Below are positions 8,628-18,763 of a stretch of 64,000 nucleotides of DNA, one piece after another. The number at the start of each line of letters is the position of its first letter. The stretch's first letter is position 1. The notes beneath the pieces were generated by a model that saw nothing but the letters and a program-made list of their open reading frames with translations, had not been told where the DNA came from and made no database searches. A program made the translations under genes and the position numbers. The DNA is from Candidatus Cryptobacteroides excrementipullorum (lineage in GTDB: Bacteria > Bacteroidota > Bacteroidia > Bacteroidales > UBA932). The stretch is taken from positions 21,816-85,815 of the forward strand of contig JADILZ010000046.1 in assembly GCA_017695065.1 (NCBI GenBank), in the 5' to 3' direction.

Positions 8628-9626
8628 CTACTGTTCAGCCTGGCTGAGCAGGGTCCCGTCTTCTCCGTCCTTGGAGATGACGGAGCCGTCCGCGTTGGAG
8701 AACCATACATAGATCTCCGAAATTTCTGCATCGGCAGGAAGTCCGAAGAAGTCCTTTGGATAGATGTACCTTTGATAAGAGGTTTCACCGACAGCCTCCA
8801 TCAGAGCCTTGTCTACCTTATCTTCCATCAGCTTCTCTGTCCCGTCAGCAAGCACGGCTTTCCCGCAAAGATAGACAGTCTCCTGTCCTTCGAGTTGCGT
8901 TTCGGAAGCATCAAAATTTACAGAAAATATATCACCATAACGGAAAGTAGATGGCGTAGTGGAAACTGCAGCTGTTGTAGTATAGTCCAGAATCGGATCA
9001 CCTTCCTCTCCATATACAGTCACAATCTTAGCGGTCTCGTTCGGGGTATATCGTCCTTCCCCGCTTTCAGAATCAAGGCCCCATGTCGTTCCACAGAATC
9101 CGCATCCCAGATAGAATTTGATAGGGTCAGCCCCTGTAGTCAAAGTAATCGTGACAGTTCCGTATATAGGATCTGTACTTACCTTATCATTGATATGGAA
9201 TACAGTGGCTGATTTGAATACAGTCCACTCTACCGGACCTGTATTGCCCATTACACCTATCTTACTCTGATAAGCGGCCGGATAAGACAATGCGGTGGAC
9301 TTCTCCGTTTCAGAATCCGGAATGAGACTCATCGGCTCGTTTACGACTTCAGCATATCCTTGTGCAGCATATCCCTCTGTAGTAAGAGTCAACGATGCGT
9401 TATTTTTGAGGTCCCAGGATTTTGGAGCGAGGAGCGCGAACACCATATTGGAATTGTCATCGGTCTCTGTGACCAGTTTCAACTTCACTGTAAATGTTAT
9501 TTCAGTGTTCACCTTGGCATCTTCAGGAAAATTTATCTCTTCAACTACCATTTCACATGCCACCACAAGAGCAGCCAGCGCGATAGCGGCAATTCCTGCT
9601 ATTTTATATTTCTTCAGCAATTTCAT
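8628..9626 (-). CDS. DUF4961-like surface lipoprotein of the SusC/D locus
   Basis: A 332-residue lipoprotein: basic start, hydrophobic stretch and lipobox ending VVAC with Cys24. An acidic segment after Cys24 (EMVVEEINFPED) resembles signals for outer-surface export in Bacteroidota. The body is beta-rich (VNTEITFTVKLKLVTETDD; YGTVTITLTTGADP) and resembles DUF4961 proteins encoded next to SusC/SusD pairs. As last gene of the minus operon, a surface glycan-binding role comparable to SusE/SusF is likely. No catalytic motif is seen. The family name is recalled from general similarity and should be treated as tentative. Confidence 0.6.
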   Translation of the reverse strand: MKLLKKYKIAGIAAIALAALVVACEMVVEEINFPEDAKVNTEITFTVKLKLVTETDDNSNMVFALLAPKSWDLKNNASLTLTTEGYAAQGYAEVVNEPMSLIPDSETEKSTALSYPAAYQSKIGVMGNTGPVEWTVFKSATVFHINDKVSTDPIYGTVTITLTTGADPIKFYLGCGFCGTTWGLDSESGEGRYTPNETAKIVTVYGEEGDPILDYTTTAAVSTTPSTFRYGDIFSVNFDASETQLEGQETVYLCGKAVLADGTEKLMEDKVDKALMEAVGETSYQRYIYPKDFFGLPADAEISEIYVWFSNADGSVISKDGEDGTLLSQAEQ

Positions 9627-9656
9627 AATATGAATTTCCTTTAAGGATTAATGGAT

Positions 9657-10121
9657 TCACTCTGTAATTTCTCTGAAATAATACGAGTAATTTATTTCAT
9701 CGCAATCCAATTGGAATGAGATATAGAACTCTCCTTTGGAATAGTAAGCAATAACCTCATCCGTATCGGTAAGCCTGATTGCATTGGGCAATCGCTGAGT
9801 GTCAAAATAGCACTCGACTTCACCTTCAGGAATATCAAACTGGAATGGAGAGAACGGTACGTCACCATTGCTCATTTCACAGCTCGAGATCTTCCCGTCC
9901 CTGTAATGTATCACGAAGCGGAAGTCATTGAAGAAATCGAAATACGGCATGACATCGATACCGTTCACATTGACCGGATCGATTTCCAGTACTTCACGCA
10001 GGGCATAGTTCACGTCATAGTCTGCAGGATAGTCCGGATCCATCTGATTCGAGACCTCTTTGCATGACTGCGCCACGAAAAGACTGCATGCCGCGATAAT
10101 AAGTATTAGATATTTTTTCAT
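9657..10121 (-). CDS. Small lipoprotein of unknown function in the SusC/D operon
   Basis: A 154-residue protein with a lipoprotein signal (KKYLILIIAACSLFVAQSC, Cys20), then an acidic, Tyr-rich, beta-strand-like body (DYPADYDVNYALREVLEID; EVIAYYSKGEFYISFQ). An alternative start two codons upstream is at 10127. I do not recognise the family. It lies between a propeller-like lipoprotein and the DUF4961-like protein with short gaps, so it is probably another surface component of the glycan-capture apparatus. Confidence 0.6.
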   Translation of the reverse strand: MKKYLILIIAACSLFVAQSCKEVSNQMDPDYPADYDVNYALREVLEIDPVNVNGIDVMPYFDFFNDFRFVIHYRDGKISSCEMSNGDVPFSPFQFDIPEGEVECYFDTQRLPNAIRLTDTDEVIAYYSKGEFYISFQLDCDEINYSYYFREITE

Positions 10122-10140
10122 GTTCATAATATTTTTTATG

Positions 10141-11589
10141 TTATCTGTTCAGTATCATGTCTTTCTCCACCCAGAAGAACCTCGGACGGTAACTCTCCAC
10201 ATTTGTTTTCTGCTCGGCGAACTCGTTTGTGTTCACGTTGTACGAGATGAGAATCATACCGTCCTTCTCGAACTGCGGGTGCGCCATAGCATTGTAGGAG
10301 TACCAGTTAGGGCTCGCAAGGCCTGGTATTTTGTAAATCAAGGTCTTATGCCCCCACGGCCCCCATGGATTGTCTGAAGTGAACGTGTATATCTCTCCGC
10401 TGTTCCATGTCTTGTTCTGGGCTATGAGGACATATTTGTCCTCCAGTTTGAATACATTGAACTGCGATGAGACAGGGACAGAGGACAGGCCGGAGAGAGC
10501 AGCCACGGAGTTCTGGTCCGGAGACCATGAGCTGCCGTTCCAGTACTCCCACGAGGAGAAAAGGCCCGTTTCCGTAGTCCTGGCCACATACACCTCGGTG
10601 ACCGGGTCTATATCGTTCTCTATGTCCGTCTGCGCGTAGATATAGAGGAAGCCCGTGCCGTCCAGATCGTTCAGTGCGGCAGCACCGAAATGGATGAGCG
10701 GAGTCTCAGGAGACGGCGTGAGCGGAGGGTTGTCCTTGAACGGAATAGCAACGTCCCTCACCGGCTTTAATGGCAGGTCCGGAAGACTGTATTGCAGGAT
10801 GTGGGTTTCGTCATAATAGAAATTCCATCCTGCCGGACCGTCTCCGGAGAACATGACCTGCTGGAAAATATACAGGTTGTTCCCTACAGCGAACCCGTGC
10901 CCGGGCCAGTACCAGCGGCTTCCCTCGTCTGTGACTCCGGCAGGTACTGCCGCTGAGGTATTCGGACCATTCACTTCCGCAAGAGCGTACGATGTCTGCT
11001 TCTCGTGGTCATATACTGAATACGTGTTCCTGTACATGTGGTCGCCGCTGATGCGCCTTCCTCCGGACACCTCGCCGATATACGAGTCTCCCATAAGGAA
11101 GATGCTCCGTCCGTCGCCCAGATAGATGGAGTACATGCCGTCACCCTCCACCACACTCCCCTTGTCAGGGATGATCTTGGAGGCTATGGATGTGTCGAGA
11201 CCGTCTATCTGGACAGGAACGGCAGTAACATTCACGGTATCCGCACCTGAGACAAGAGATATGGATACATTGACCCTCTCATTATACGGAATATGGGTCA
11301 ATACGCACTCTGTGGCATCTTTTCCAAGCCTTATGCTGTTCTTCCTGTACTGGTCCGAGATGGCATAGCTGTCGAAATCGACATCATCCACCAGTTTCCA
11401 GGACAGAAATACGCTGTCAGCATTGGATGTGAATGTAGCTTCTACGGCCGGAGTCCCTGTCGGATCCCCGAAAGGGTTGTCCATTTTCCCGCTGCCGCTT
11501 CCGGAACAGGCACTGAACGATGCTGCCGCTGCAGAGAGGCAGAAAAAAAGTGAAAGGTTGGTATTAACGATATTGATGAATGCTGCCAT
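10141..11589 (-). CDS. Surface lipoprotein with FN3-like domain and DUF5005/DUF4185-like beta-propeller
   Basis: A 482-residue protein with an N-terminal hydrophobic segment and lipobox ending SFSAC (Cys28), then a Gly/Ser linker. About residues 45-130 look like a fibronectin-III sandwich (VFLSWKLVDDVDFDSYAISD). About 140-480 carry repeated propeller-like strands (YSIYLGDGRSIFLMGDSYIG; SRWYWPGHGFAVGNNLYIFQ; GFLYIYAQTD) seen in DUF5005/DUF4185 proteins, relatives of the GH43/GH32-type propellers. A GH43 Asp-Asp-Glu triad is not obvious, so glycan binding is as likely as hydrolysis. Its ATG overlaps the susD stop by one base (TAATG), indicating translational coupling. Confidence 0.6.
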   Translation of the reverse strand: MAAFINIVNTNLSLFFCLSAAAASFSACSGSGSGKMDNPFGDPTGTPAVEATFTSNADSVFLSWKLVDDVDFDSYAISDQYRKNSIRLGKDATECVLTHIPYNERVNVSISLVSGADTVNVTAVPVQIDGLDTSIASKIIPDKGSVVEGDGMYSIYLGDGRSIFLMGDSYIGEVSGGRRISGDHMYRNTYSVYDHEKQTSYALAEVNGPNTSAAVPAGVTDEGSRWYWPGHGFAVGNNLYIFQQVMFSGDGPAGWNFYYDETHILQYSLPDLPLKPVRDVAIPFKDNPPLTPSPETPLIHFGAAALNDLDGTGFLYIYAQTDIENDIDPVTEVYVARTTETGLFSSWEYWNGSSWSPDQNSVAALSGLSSVPVSSQFNVFKLEDKYVLIAQNKTWNSGEIYTFTSDNPWGPWGHKTLIYKIPGLASPNWYSYNAMAHPQFEKDGMILISYNVNTNEFAEQKTNVESYRPRFFWVEKDMILNR

Positions 11590-13100
11590 TACTTTCTCAC
11601 AAGATTAGGGTTGAGTCGCTTCTCACGGAGTGGATACGGGAAAAGCAGATCATCTTCTTCAAATGCCGCTTCGTGGCCAGGTGTCTGGTAACCTATAAGG
11701 TCCACGACTTCACCTGTAGTGGTATTCAATGCCTTGCGTGTACGGAGCATATCATACCACGTCTGAGTCTCGAAGCAGAGTTCCCATATTCTTTCCTTGT
11801 ACACTGTGGCAAAATCCAGGCTTGCAGGCGCAGCCTCGTCCGGCAGAGCCCTTGAGTGTACCCTCATATATGCATCTATGGCTGCGGCATCTGACGTGCT
11901 TCCTCCGTCAGACATCACCTTGGCTTCGGCCATAAGAAGCAGAACATCAGCATAGCGAATCAAAGGGTATCCCATTGCGGACTTCCCTGCATTGGTAGCC
12001 GCATTCTGGTCCCAATACTTGTAGATATAAGGACTGTCGGCAGCTATAAGTCCGCTTCCGTCAAGGGCATTGTAATTACATGTGTAATATCCGAAATCCG
12101 CTTTCCTCAAATCACTGTCAGAATATGATTCATAGAAAGAGGCTGTAGGGGCGATCGCTCCTCCATAAGCGGAATTGTCGGATATTCCGGCAAGCTCCGG
12201 ATAAGGAAGCAATGCAGTATGCACTGGCGAGCTGGCCTTGTCAGCCTCCCTTTCTATAGTAAGAATATTCTCTCCGCCACACACGAAACCTGCATTACGC
12301 ATCTCGTCGAATGTAGAATATAGGGAAATACCTGCATTGTCATAAACTTCCTTGGCTTTGGCATATGCAAGATCATAATATTCCTTCCCGAGCTGGAGAG
12401 GGAAACCGGCCATCGTCATATATACCTTGGCAAGCAGGGCCTTTACAGCAGAGAGGGCCACATAACCGTTGGAGTTGTTCCATTCTGTCCCGATAAGGCC
12501 TTCTGCAGCTGTAAGATCAGCAACAATCTGAGTATATACGTCAGCCACCGCAGTCAAAGGGATTTCAGTATTCGACATATCAGTGGTAGGAGCAGTCTTG
12601 AGTGGCACATCTCCCCATAGACGTACAAGATTGAAATAGTGGTAGGCTCTCATGAAATAGGCCTGTCCGAGAAGGTTGTTCCTTGATGCATCAGAAATCT
12701 CTGTAGAAGAAGACGATATGCCCGCAATAGCCACATTGGCATTCTCTATAGCAGTATAGGCAGTCCTCCAGAGTGCTTCCAGATTTGTGTTCTCCTCCGT
12801 TACGGTAAGAAGTTTCGGCTGATCAACCGTATATATTCCTCCTGCAGATCTCTTTCTCTCGCCGTATCCTGTCATATATTCAAGGAATATGAACCTCTGC
12901 GTACCGACTTCGACATCCCCGTCAAAAATGTCATCAAGAAACGTATAGAGCCCCCCGACTGCGGCTTTCATCTGGTCCTCGGTCGTGAAATACGTGTCCG
13001 GAGAAAGGAATGTCTTCGGATTCTCTTTCAGGAAATCCGAGCATGACACAGCCGCAAGGGCAGCCGCAGCACCAAATATAATCAATATTTTATTTTTCAT
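11589..13100 (-). CDS. susD: SusD/RagB-family outer-membrane glycan-binding lipoprotein
   Basis: A 503-residue lipoprotein with lipobox AAVSC (Cys20) followed by SDFLKENP, the usual SusD N-terminus. An N-terminal TPR-like helical region (FMRAYHYFNLVRLWGDVPL) and the C-terminal segment RYADVLLLMAEA plus YKERIWELCFE are family hallmarks. It caps the SusC barrel and captures oligosaccharide at the cell surface. The gene follows susC after 15 nt, the invariant pair order. Length is normal for the family. Confidence 0.95.
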   Translation of the reverse strand: MKNKILIIFGAAAALAAVSCSDFLKENPKTFLSPDTYFTTEDQMKAAVGGLYTFLDDIFDGDVEVGTQRFIFLEYMTGYGERKRSAGGIYTVDQPKLLTVTEENTNLEALWRTAYTAIENANVAIAGISSSSTEISDASRNNLLGQAYFMRAYHYFNLVRLWGDVPLKTAPTTDMSNTEIPLTAVADVYTQIVADLTAAEGLIGTEWNNSNGYVALSAVKALLAKVYMTMAGFPLQLGKEYYDLAYAKAKEVYDNAGISLYSTFDEMRNAGFVCGGENILTIEREADKASSPVHTALLPYPELAGISDNSAYGGAIAPTASFYESYSDSDLRKADFGYYTCNYNALDGSGLIAADSPYIYKYWDQNAATNAGKSAMGYPLIRYADVLLLMAEAKVMSDGGSTSDAAAIDAYMRVHSRALPDEAAPASLDFATVYKERIWELCFETQTWYDMLRTRKALNTTTGEVVDLIGYQTPGHEAAFEEDDLLFPYPLREKRLNPNLVRK

Positions 13101-13115
13101 TTCTTTCTTGTCCGA

Positions 13116-16100
13116 TTAGAATGTAACTTTAACTTTTGCCGAAACGGTTGTAGGTCTCGGATATGAGTAGTAGTCGATACCTGAACCCGTCTTCACATTA
13201 CCGAATGCCCCGACCTCAGGGTCGTATCCCGGATACGAAGTGAATATGTAAGGGTTCTCGACTGTGACCCCGAGGCTCAGCCCCTTGACGAACTTGCTGT
13301 TCTTCAGGACAGAGTGCTTGAAGTCATATGAGAGCATGATGTTGCGGATACGGAGGAATGTACCGTTGTAGAGCATTCTCGAGTCCTTCTCGTTCTCGCC
13401 CCAGTATGTGTCTGAAGGGCGGCGCACTGCTGCAATCATGGAATTCTGGTTCTCAGGGGACCATGCATCAAGAACTGACGAAGGAGAGTTTGCATAAAGC
13501 TGTCTGTTCTCCATCATGGTAGTGGTGATATTCATGATAGTCGCCCCATACTGGCAGTTGAGGTCGAGCATAAAGGTGAAGCCTTTCCATGACAATGTGT
13601 TCACCATGGAGACCTCGCCTTTAGGTGTTCCGGAACCCATGTATTGACGGTCATTATCATCAATTACGTAGTCATGGTTCACATCCTCGAACTTGAGGTC
13701 ACCAGGCTTCTTGCCATATTTTGCGGCTTCCTCCACCTCATCAAGACCCCATGTGCCGAGACGGTTGAGGACAAAGTATGACCCCCATGGCATACCCTCG
13801 ACAGCACGGCAGTTGTTACCCAAGTCTATGACCTCGTCGTTTATGTCAACTACAATGATCTTATTTGTGGCAAAAACCAGGTCAGTGTCCCACTGGAAAT
13901 TACTGTTGTTGATATTATGGGATGTGATAGTGAGCTCGACACCGGTATTCCTGATCTTTCCGAGATTCGTCCATGTGGTACTGTAGCCGGTAGTGTAAGG
14001 AACCTGCTTCTGGAAGAGGAGGTCGGTGGTAGCCTTGTTGTAATAGTCAGCCATGAGTTCTATCCTGTCATTCAGCAGAGCTATATCCAGGCCGACATTC
14101 AGCTGCTTGGATGTCTCCCATTTCAGATCAGCATTACCCATGACATTAAGAGTAACAAAGGTATTGGGATTACCGGAGAAATAATTTGTCCCGGTACTGT
14201 ACTGTGACATGGTCTGGTAAGTAGGGATGGAAGCATTACCTACGGCACCGTAGCTGACACGGAGCTTGAGGCTGTTCACATATTCTTTGGCAAGCTCGAA
14301 GAAAGGCTCTTCTGAAATAAGCCAGGCGACAGACCCTGAAGGGAAATATCCATATTTGTTATTGGCGCCGAAATTGGATGCACCGTCTGCACGGAATGTG
14401 AAGCCGAGCATATACCTGTCCAAGAATGTATGGTTCATCCTGAAATAGTACGAATTCATAGTAACCTGGTTCATTGACGAGCTCGGATTCTGGACCTTTG
14501 CTCCAGCCCCGAGATTATGGTAGTCGAAGGATCCGTCGAAGAAATCCTCAGCCCCTGCAGTCGCGCTCTCTGAATGCTCATAATACCAGCTGGCTCCAAG
14601 CACAAATGATGACCTGAGCTTGCCGTCAAAGAATGTCGGAGACCATGTGAGGTAATCCTCGTTGGACCAGTTCTTGGTATCGGAATAACCTATGGTCGCA
14701 TAGCCGTTGTTGCTTTCGGTGACCTCTGCCAGACCTTTTTCCATGGCATAGCTGATATTCTTGCCGTTATTCATCTGATAATCTCCCTTCACTGTGAGAG
14801 TCAGGTCCTTGTAGAGTTTCATGTTGGCCGTGAGGCTCATCACGAAATAATTGTTCTTCTGGATATTGAATACGGACTGCATCAGTCTCAGAGGGTTTTC
14901 AGCCACCTCTCCGAGAGGGACATCGTCCTTACGGCCCCATGTCCCGTCCTCATATCTTACAGGGACGATAGGAGGCATCTCCATCATGTTTCGTAGAGCT
15001 CCCTGTCCCATGCCGTTCTCACTGTCGGAATTATTGGCCTGGGTAGAGCCTCCTGTGGCAACCGCCTGGATATCGAGCCAGTCTGTAATCTGTGACTTGA
15101 CATTGATGGTACCGTTCAGACGGTTGGAATATGTGCCGCGGAGAAGACCCTCTACATCCTGGTATGAGATACTGGCGTATACTGATGTTTTTTCTCCTCC
15201 TGATGTGAAAGAAAGCGAGTGGTCATTCACCAGAGCATTCTGGGTCATTACCTTCTGCCAGTCGGTATTGTATTTAGGAGAAGCAATGAGAAGACCATTC
15301 TCGTCATAAACGTAATTCCCGGAAGAATCCTTTTTGTAATAGAACAGATTCTCCATCGGGGATGTCAGATAGACTGGTGAAGCTCCACTGTATGCATATG
15401 CCCTCCTTTGGAGTTCCATATACCCCTCGGCATCAAGCAAGTCGAGTCTGCGGTTAAGCATGCTGACTCCGACACTCCCATCGTAGGTCACTGTACCGTG
15501 TCCTTTCTTTCCGGCCTTGGTGGTCACGAGTATCACGCCGTTGGCACCCTTGGCTCCGTACATGGCGGTTGCAGCGGCATCTTTTAGAACTTCGATTGAC
15601 TCTATGTCTGCCGGATTGATTATAGATGGGTCTATATCTACGATGCCGTCCATAACATAAATAGGGTCAGAACCGGCATTGATGGAGCCCATACCTCGGA
15701 TTTGTATAGAGGTGGTTCCTCCCGGACGTCCCGAGAATGAGGCGCTTCGCACACCGGCAACCTTACCGGCAAGACTCTGCATGATATTCAGCGAGGTGGC
15801 CCTCTCGTTCAGGGCGTCGCTTTCCACGGAAGAAACCGCTGAGGAAAGGTCCCTTCTGAGCATTGTACCGTATCCTATCGCTACGGCTTCGTCAAGTCCG
15901 ATGGACGCGGTGGACATGGTCACATTGAAGACCGTCCTGGAACCGACAGGGATCTCCACTGTCTCATAACCGAGACATGAGAACTCAAGGATTGTATCTG
16001 CGCCGCCGCGAGATATCGAAAAAGTAAATTCACCGTTAGTGTCGGTGGCCGTACCGTCGGTTGTTCCTTTAACCATGACGACCACTCCTGGAAGCGGTCC

Positions 16101-16229
16101 GCCAGTTTCATCAGACACAGTACCTGAGACGTGTATCTGTTCCTGGGCAGACAGATCGAACACAGGCGCGAGCGACAGCAACGCTGCCGACATCATACCT
16201 GCAAGTTTCTTTAAAACCTGATAATTCAT
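13116..16229 (-). CDS. susC: SusC/RagA-family TonB-dependent glycan transporter
   Basis: A 1037-residue outer-membrane transporter. A signal peptide ends at about 29 (DLSAQEQ). A carboxypeptidase-regulatory-like beta-sandwich spans about 32-105 (SGTVSDETGGPLPGVVVMVK), and the plug follows at about 125-240 (RGMGSINAGSDPIYVMDG; EVLKDAAATAMYGAKGANGV). The 22-strand barrel runs to a terminal aromatic residue (AKVKVTF). It imports the oligosaccharides bound by SusD, powered by TonB. No N-terminal STN anti-sigma-interaction domain is present, so the locus is not controlled through that route. It is separated by 175 nt from the GH92 upstream. Confidence 0.96.
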   Translation of the reverse strand: MNYQVLKKLAGMMSAALLSLAPVFDLSAQEQIHVSGTVSDETGGPLPGVVVMVKGTTDGTATDTNGEFTFSISRGGADTILEFSCLGYETVEIPVGSRTVFNVTMSTASIGLDEAVAIGYGTMLRRDLSSAVSSVESDALNERATSLNIMQSLAGKVAGVRSASFSGRPGGTTSIQIRGMGSINAGSDPIYVMDGIVDIDPSIINPADIESIEVLKDAAATAMYGAKGANGVILVTTKAGKKGHGTVTYDGSVGVSMLNRRLDLLDAEGYMELQRRAYAYSGASPVYLTSPMENLFYYKKDSSGNYVYDENGLLIASPKYNTDWQKVMTQNALVNDHSLSFTSGGEKTSVYASISYQDVEGLLRGTYSNRLNGTINVKSQITDWLDIQAVATGGSTQANNSDSENGMGQGALRNMMEMPPIVPVRYEDGTWGRKDDVPLGEVAENPLRLMQSVFNIQKNNYFVMSLTANMKLYKDLTLTVKGDYQMNNGKNISYAMEKGLAEVTESNNGYATIGYSDTKNWSNEDYLTWSPTFFDGKLRSSFVLGASWYYEHSESATAGAEDFFDGSFDYHNLGAGAKVQNPSSSMNQVTMNSYYFRMNHTFLDRYMLGFTFRADGASNFGANNKYGYFPSGSVAWLISEEPFFELAKEYVNSLKLRVSYGAVGNASIPTYQTMSQYSTGTNYFSGNPNTFVTLNVMGNADLKWETSKQLNVGLDIALLNDRIELMADYYNKATTDLLFQKQVPYTTGYSTTWTNLGKIRNTGVELTITSHNINNSNFQWDTDLVFATNKIIVVDINDEVIDLGNNCRAVEGMPWGSYFVLNRLGTWGLDEVEEAAKYGKKPGDLKFEDVNHDYVIDDNDRQYMGSGTPKGEVSMVNTLSWKGFTFMLDLNCQYGATIMNITTTMMENRQLYANSPSSVLDAWSPENQNSMIAAVRRPSDTYWGENEKDSRMLYNGTFLRIRNIMLSYDFKHSVLKNSKFVKGLSLGVTVENPYIFTSYPGYDPEVGAFGNVKTGSGIDYYSYPRPTTVSAKVKVTF

Positions 16230-16404
16230 CTGATAATTAGTAAGTTATTAATGATTGGCATTACTTTGTACACCTTATTCCGGTACATTGTCAGGGACAC
16301 CTGCAGCATAACGCGTATGCAGGTATCCTCCATCGGACCCGTCCCGTCCTGTCAAATTGAAAATCTAAGTCATAACATATATCGTTAAAATTTTTGAAAG
16401 ACCT
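16230..16404 (-). promoter_or_regulatory. Leader between GH92 and susC with hairpin
   Basis: This 175-nt gap is the longest within the minus operon. It contains an inverted repeat ACCTGCA (16299-16305) and TGCAGGT (16318-16324), with an alternative overlapping pairing GCATA/TATGC (16306-16310 and 16316-16320). A one-mismatch -7 box lies on the minus strand at 16360-16353 without a convincing -33. It may hold an internal promoter or an attenuation structure that sets susC output apart from the upstream enzymes. Confidence 0.35.
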
Positions 16405-18750
16405 CTATTGTCCTGATCCGGGCAAAGCACTTATTCCCCATGAAGAGGGCTCACTGCCCATATACAGTTCAAGTGTAGAACCGGCTGCAATGTCGGAGAA
16501 TGAGACACGGGACTGCACCAACGGCTTGCCGTCCAGCACTGCCTTCTGTATATAGATATTCTCCGGGCTGTTGTCATGCGCTATCACGGTGAATTTCCTG
16601 CCGTCAGCATATTCCGGGTCCAGGGTAAACTCTATCCTGTCGAATACCGGGCTTGTGATCTCCATCGTGGTCTCCCCCGGGCACACCGGATGGATACCCG
16701 AGGCGGCCAGGACATACCATGCGGACATCTGGCCCGCGTCGTCGTTGCCCACGAGACCGTTCACTCCTTCGCCATAGGCGTGCGAGCAGATGAAACGGGT
16801 CCATTTCTGGGTCTTCCACGGCTCGCCGAGACGGTTGTACAGGAACGGGACGAAGTGGACAGGCTCGTTGGCATGGTTGTAATACTGGTTCCAGAGCATG
16901 TTCTCCGGGGTGTTCGCGAAGAAATTGTCCAGATCCTTTATCACTTTTTCACGACCTCCCATCAGTTCCACCATACCGTCGATGTCATGAGGGACGAACC
17001 ATCCCTGCTGATAAGGGTTGCACTCGATACAGCCGTACCATTCGGTAGTGCGGGCGTCCTCCGGCCAATCCTCCCAGGAGCCGTCTGCATGGCGCGGCCT
17101 GAACCATCCTTTCTCGGAGTCGAAAATATTCCTGTAGGCTTGTGACTGTAATGCAAAGCGGTCTGCTATGTCAGTCTTGCCGAGCGACTGCGCGAATTGT
17201 GAGACGCACCAGTCGAAGTATGCATATTCCAAGGTCTCGGAGATACAGAGTCCTGTCGGGGACCATCCGAGAGGCCCGTTCCCTGTCCTTTCCGAGCTGT
17301 TCACGGCGTATTCGAGTGCCTTGTCTGCATCGAACGTGCGTATCCCCTTGGCATATGCATCAGCTATGACAGAAAGTGCCGGGTTGCCGATCATGCAGCC
17401 TGAATATGAATTAAGGAACTCCCATCTTTCAAAGTACTCCCTGCCGCTCTGGTCTGCCATCGTAACCAGGGAATTTATAAGGTCGCTGACGACTTCCGGA
17501 TTGATTATCGTCTGCAGCGGCATCAGGCTGCGGAAAGTATCCCAGCCGCTGAATATAGTGCGCTTGGTGAATGTACTGTCAGAATTGTGTACTTTGTAAT
17601 CGCCCCCGACATATCTTCCGTCCACATCGGCATATATCCTTGGGTCTATCAGCGAGTGGTAGAGTGCTGTATAGAACACTGTCTTGTCTTTTTCCGTCCC
17701 GCCTGAGATTTTTATACGACCGAGTTCCCTGTCCCACATGGAAAAGGCTTCCTGACGGACCTGGTCAAACGCCTTGCCGTCAATCTCATGCTCGAAATTC
17801 TTCCTCGCCCCGTCCATGTCCACGAACGAAATACCCACCTTGAGTGTGACCTGCTCTCCGGCGGATGTAGGGAATTCTGTAAAGAATCCGACATGTTTAC
17901 CTTCCATCTCAGGAATTCCTCTGAATATCTCGGCTTTGCTTACTCTCTCCAGATAAGGAAGACTTACCACCTCGTCTTTTTTACGCACCCAGCCTGAAGG
18001 TATATCGGCACTCCAGAAGCCGTAGTCCATCAACGGCCGGCTGAACTGTGCATAGAAATACACAGTATAACGGGCATTCCCGTCTCCATTCCCCCAGCCT
18101 CCCGTCTCCGGAGTGCATTTCATCCAGCCGGCAATGGTGCTGTCGTTTATAACCTTGATATACTGAGACTCGGATGTTCCTCCAACTCGTCTCGCCAGGT
18201 CTATCTGAATGCGCGATAGCTCGTTCTCCGGATACGTGAAACGAAGTATCCCGCAATGTGGTGTGGCAGTACTTTCCACACGTATGCCGTAATCAGTCAG
18301 GTCTGCCATATAATAGCCGGCCTGGGCCGTCTCGGTATCCTTGTCGTATGCAGAGCGCCATCCGGAAATGCTCCCGTCCTCCTTCCCGGCGATTGTCTTC
18401 ATCGGTCCGGTTGTCGGCATCACAAGGAAATTGCCCAGGTCACCGAACCAGCCCACACCGCTCATCTGGGTGAAGGCGAACCCTTCGATTGTCTTGTGCT
18501 CGTAACTGTATCCGCTTGCATTGTCCCCTCCGGTAATGGTATTGGGGCTCACCTGCACCATCCCGTACGGAGTCGTCGCGCCCGGGAAAGTCTTGCCAAG
18601 GCCATGATACACACCAGCATCCCCGACACTTGTACTGGCTCCGATGAATGGATTAACATAGGAAGCCGGTGAAAAATCCTGCACCTCGTCCGTGCATGCG
18701 GTCATGGCCACAAGAGAGAGTGCCGGCATTATCATTTTTTTCAATCTCAT
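16405..18750 (-). CDS. GH92 alpha-mannosidase, lipoprotein form
   Basis: A 781-residue GH92 enzyme with lipobox AMTAC (Cys19), so it is membrane anchored and likely outer-membrane or periplasmic. The N-terminal sandwich starts SYVNPFIGAST. The catalytic Glu by alignment is E576, eight residues before Trp in ECNPYQQGW, followed by FVPHD. GNDDAGQMSAWY gives D669/D670, with Asn668 where the plus-arm enzyme has Asp. The H-E pair tied to alpha-1,2 linkages is missing, and ANEP (E629) follows a shorter loop, so alpha-1,3 or alpha-1,6 linkages are more likely. Spacing to the upstream GH38-like gene is 13 nt. Confidence 0.93.
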   Translation of the reverse strand: MRLKKMIMPALSLVAMTACTDEVQDFSPASYVNPFIGASTSVGDAGVYHGLGKTFPGATTPYGMVQVSPNTITGGDNASGYSYEHKTIEGFAFTQMSGVGWFGDLGNFLVMPTTGPMKTIAGKEDGSISGWRSAYDKDTETAQAGYYMADLTDYGIRVESTATPHCGILRFTYPENELSRIQIDLARRVGGTSESQYIKVINDSTIAGWMKCTPETGGWGNGDGNARYTVYFYAQFSRPLMDYGFWSADIPSGWVRKKDEVVSLPYLERVSKAEIFRGIPEMEGKHVGFFTEFPTSAGEQVTLKVGISFVDMDGARKNFEHEIDGKAFDQVRQEAFSMWDRELGRIKISGGTEKDKTVFYTALYHSLIDPRIYADVDGRYVGGDYKVHNSDSTFTKRTIFSGWDTFRSLMPLQTIINPEVVSDLINSLVTMADQSGREYFERWEFLNSYSGCMIGNPALSVIADAYAKGIRTFDADKALEYAVNSSERTGNGPLGWSPTGLCISETLEYAYFDWCVSQFAQSLGKTDIADRFALQSQAYRNIFDSEKGWFRPRHADGSWEDWPEDARTTEWYGCIECNPYQQGWFVPHDIDGMVELMGGREKVIKDLDNFFANTPENMLWNQYYNHANEPVHFVPFLYNRLGEPWKTQKWTRFICSHAYGEGVNGLVGNDDAGQMSAWYVLAASGIHPVCPGETTMEITSPVFDRIEFTLDPEYADGRKFTVIAHDNSPENIYIQKAVLDGKPLVQSRVSFSDIAAGSTLELYMGSEPSSWGISALPGSGQ

Positions 18751-18763
18751 ACTCTTAAAGCAA

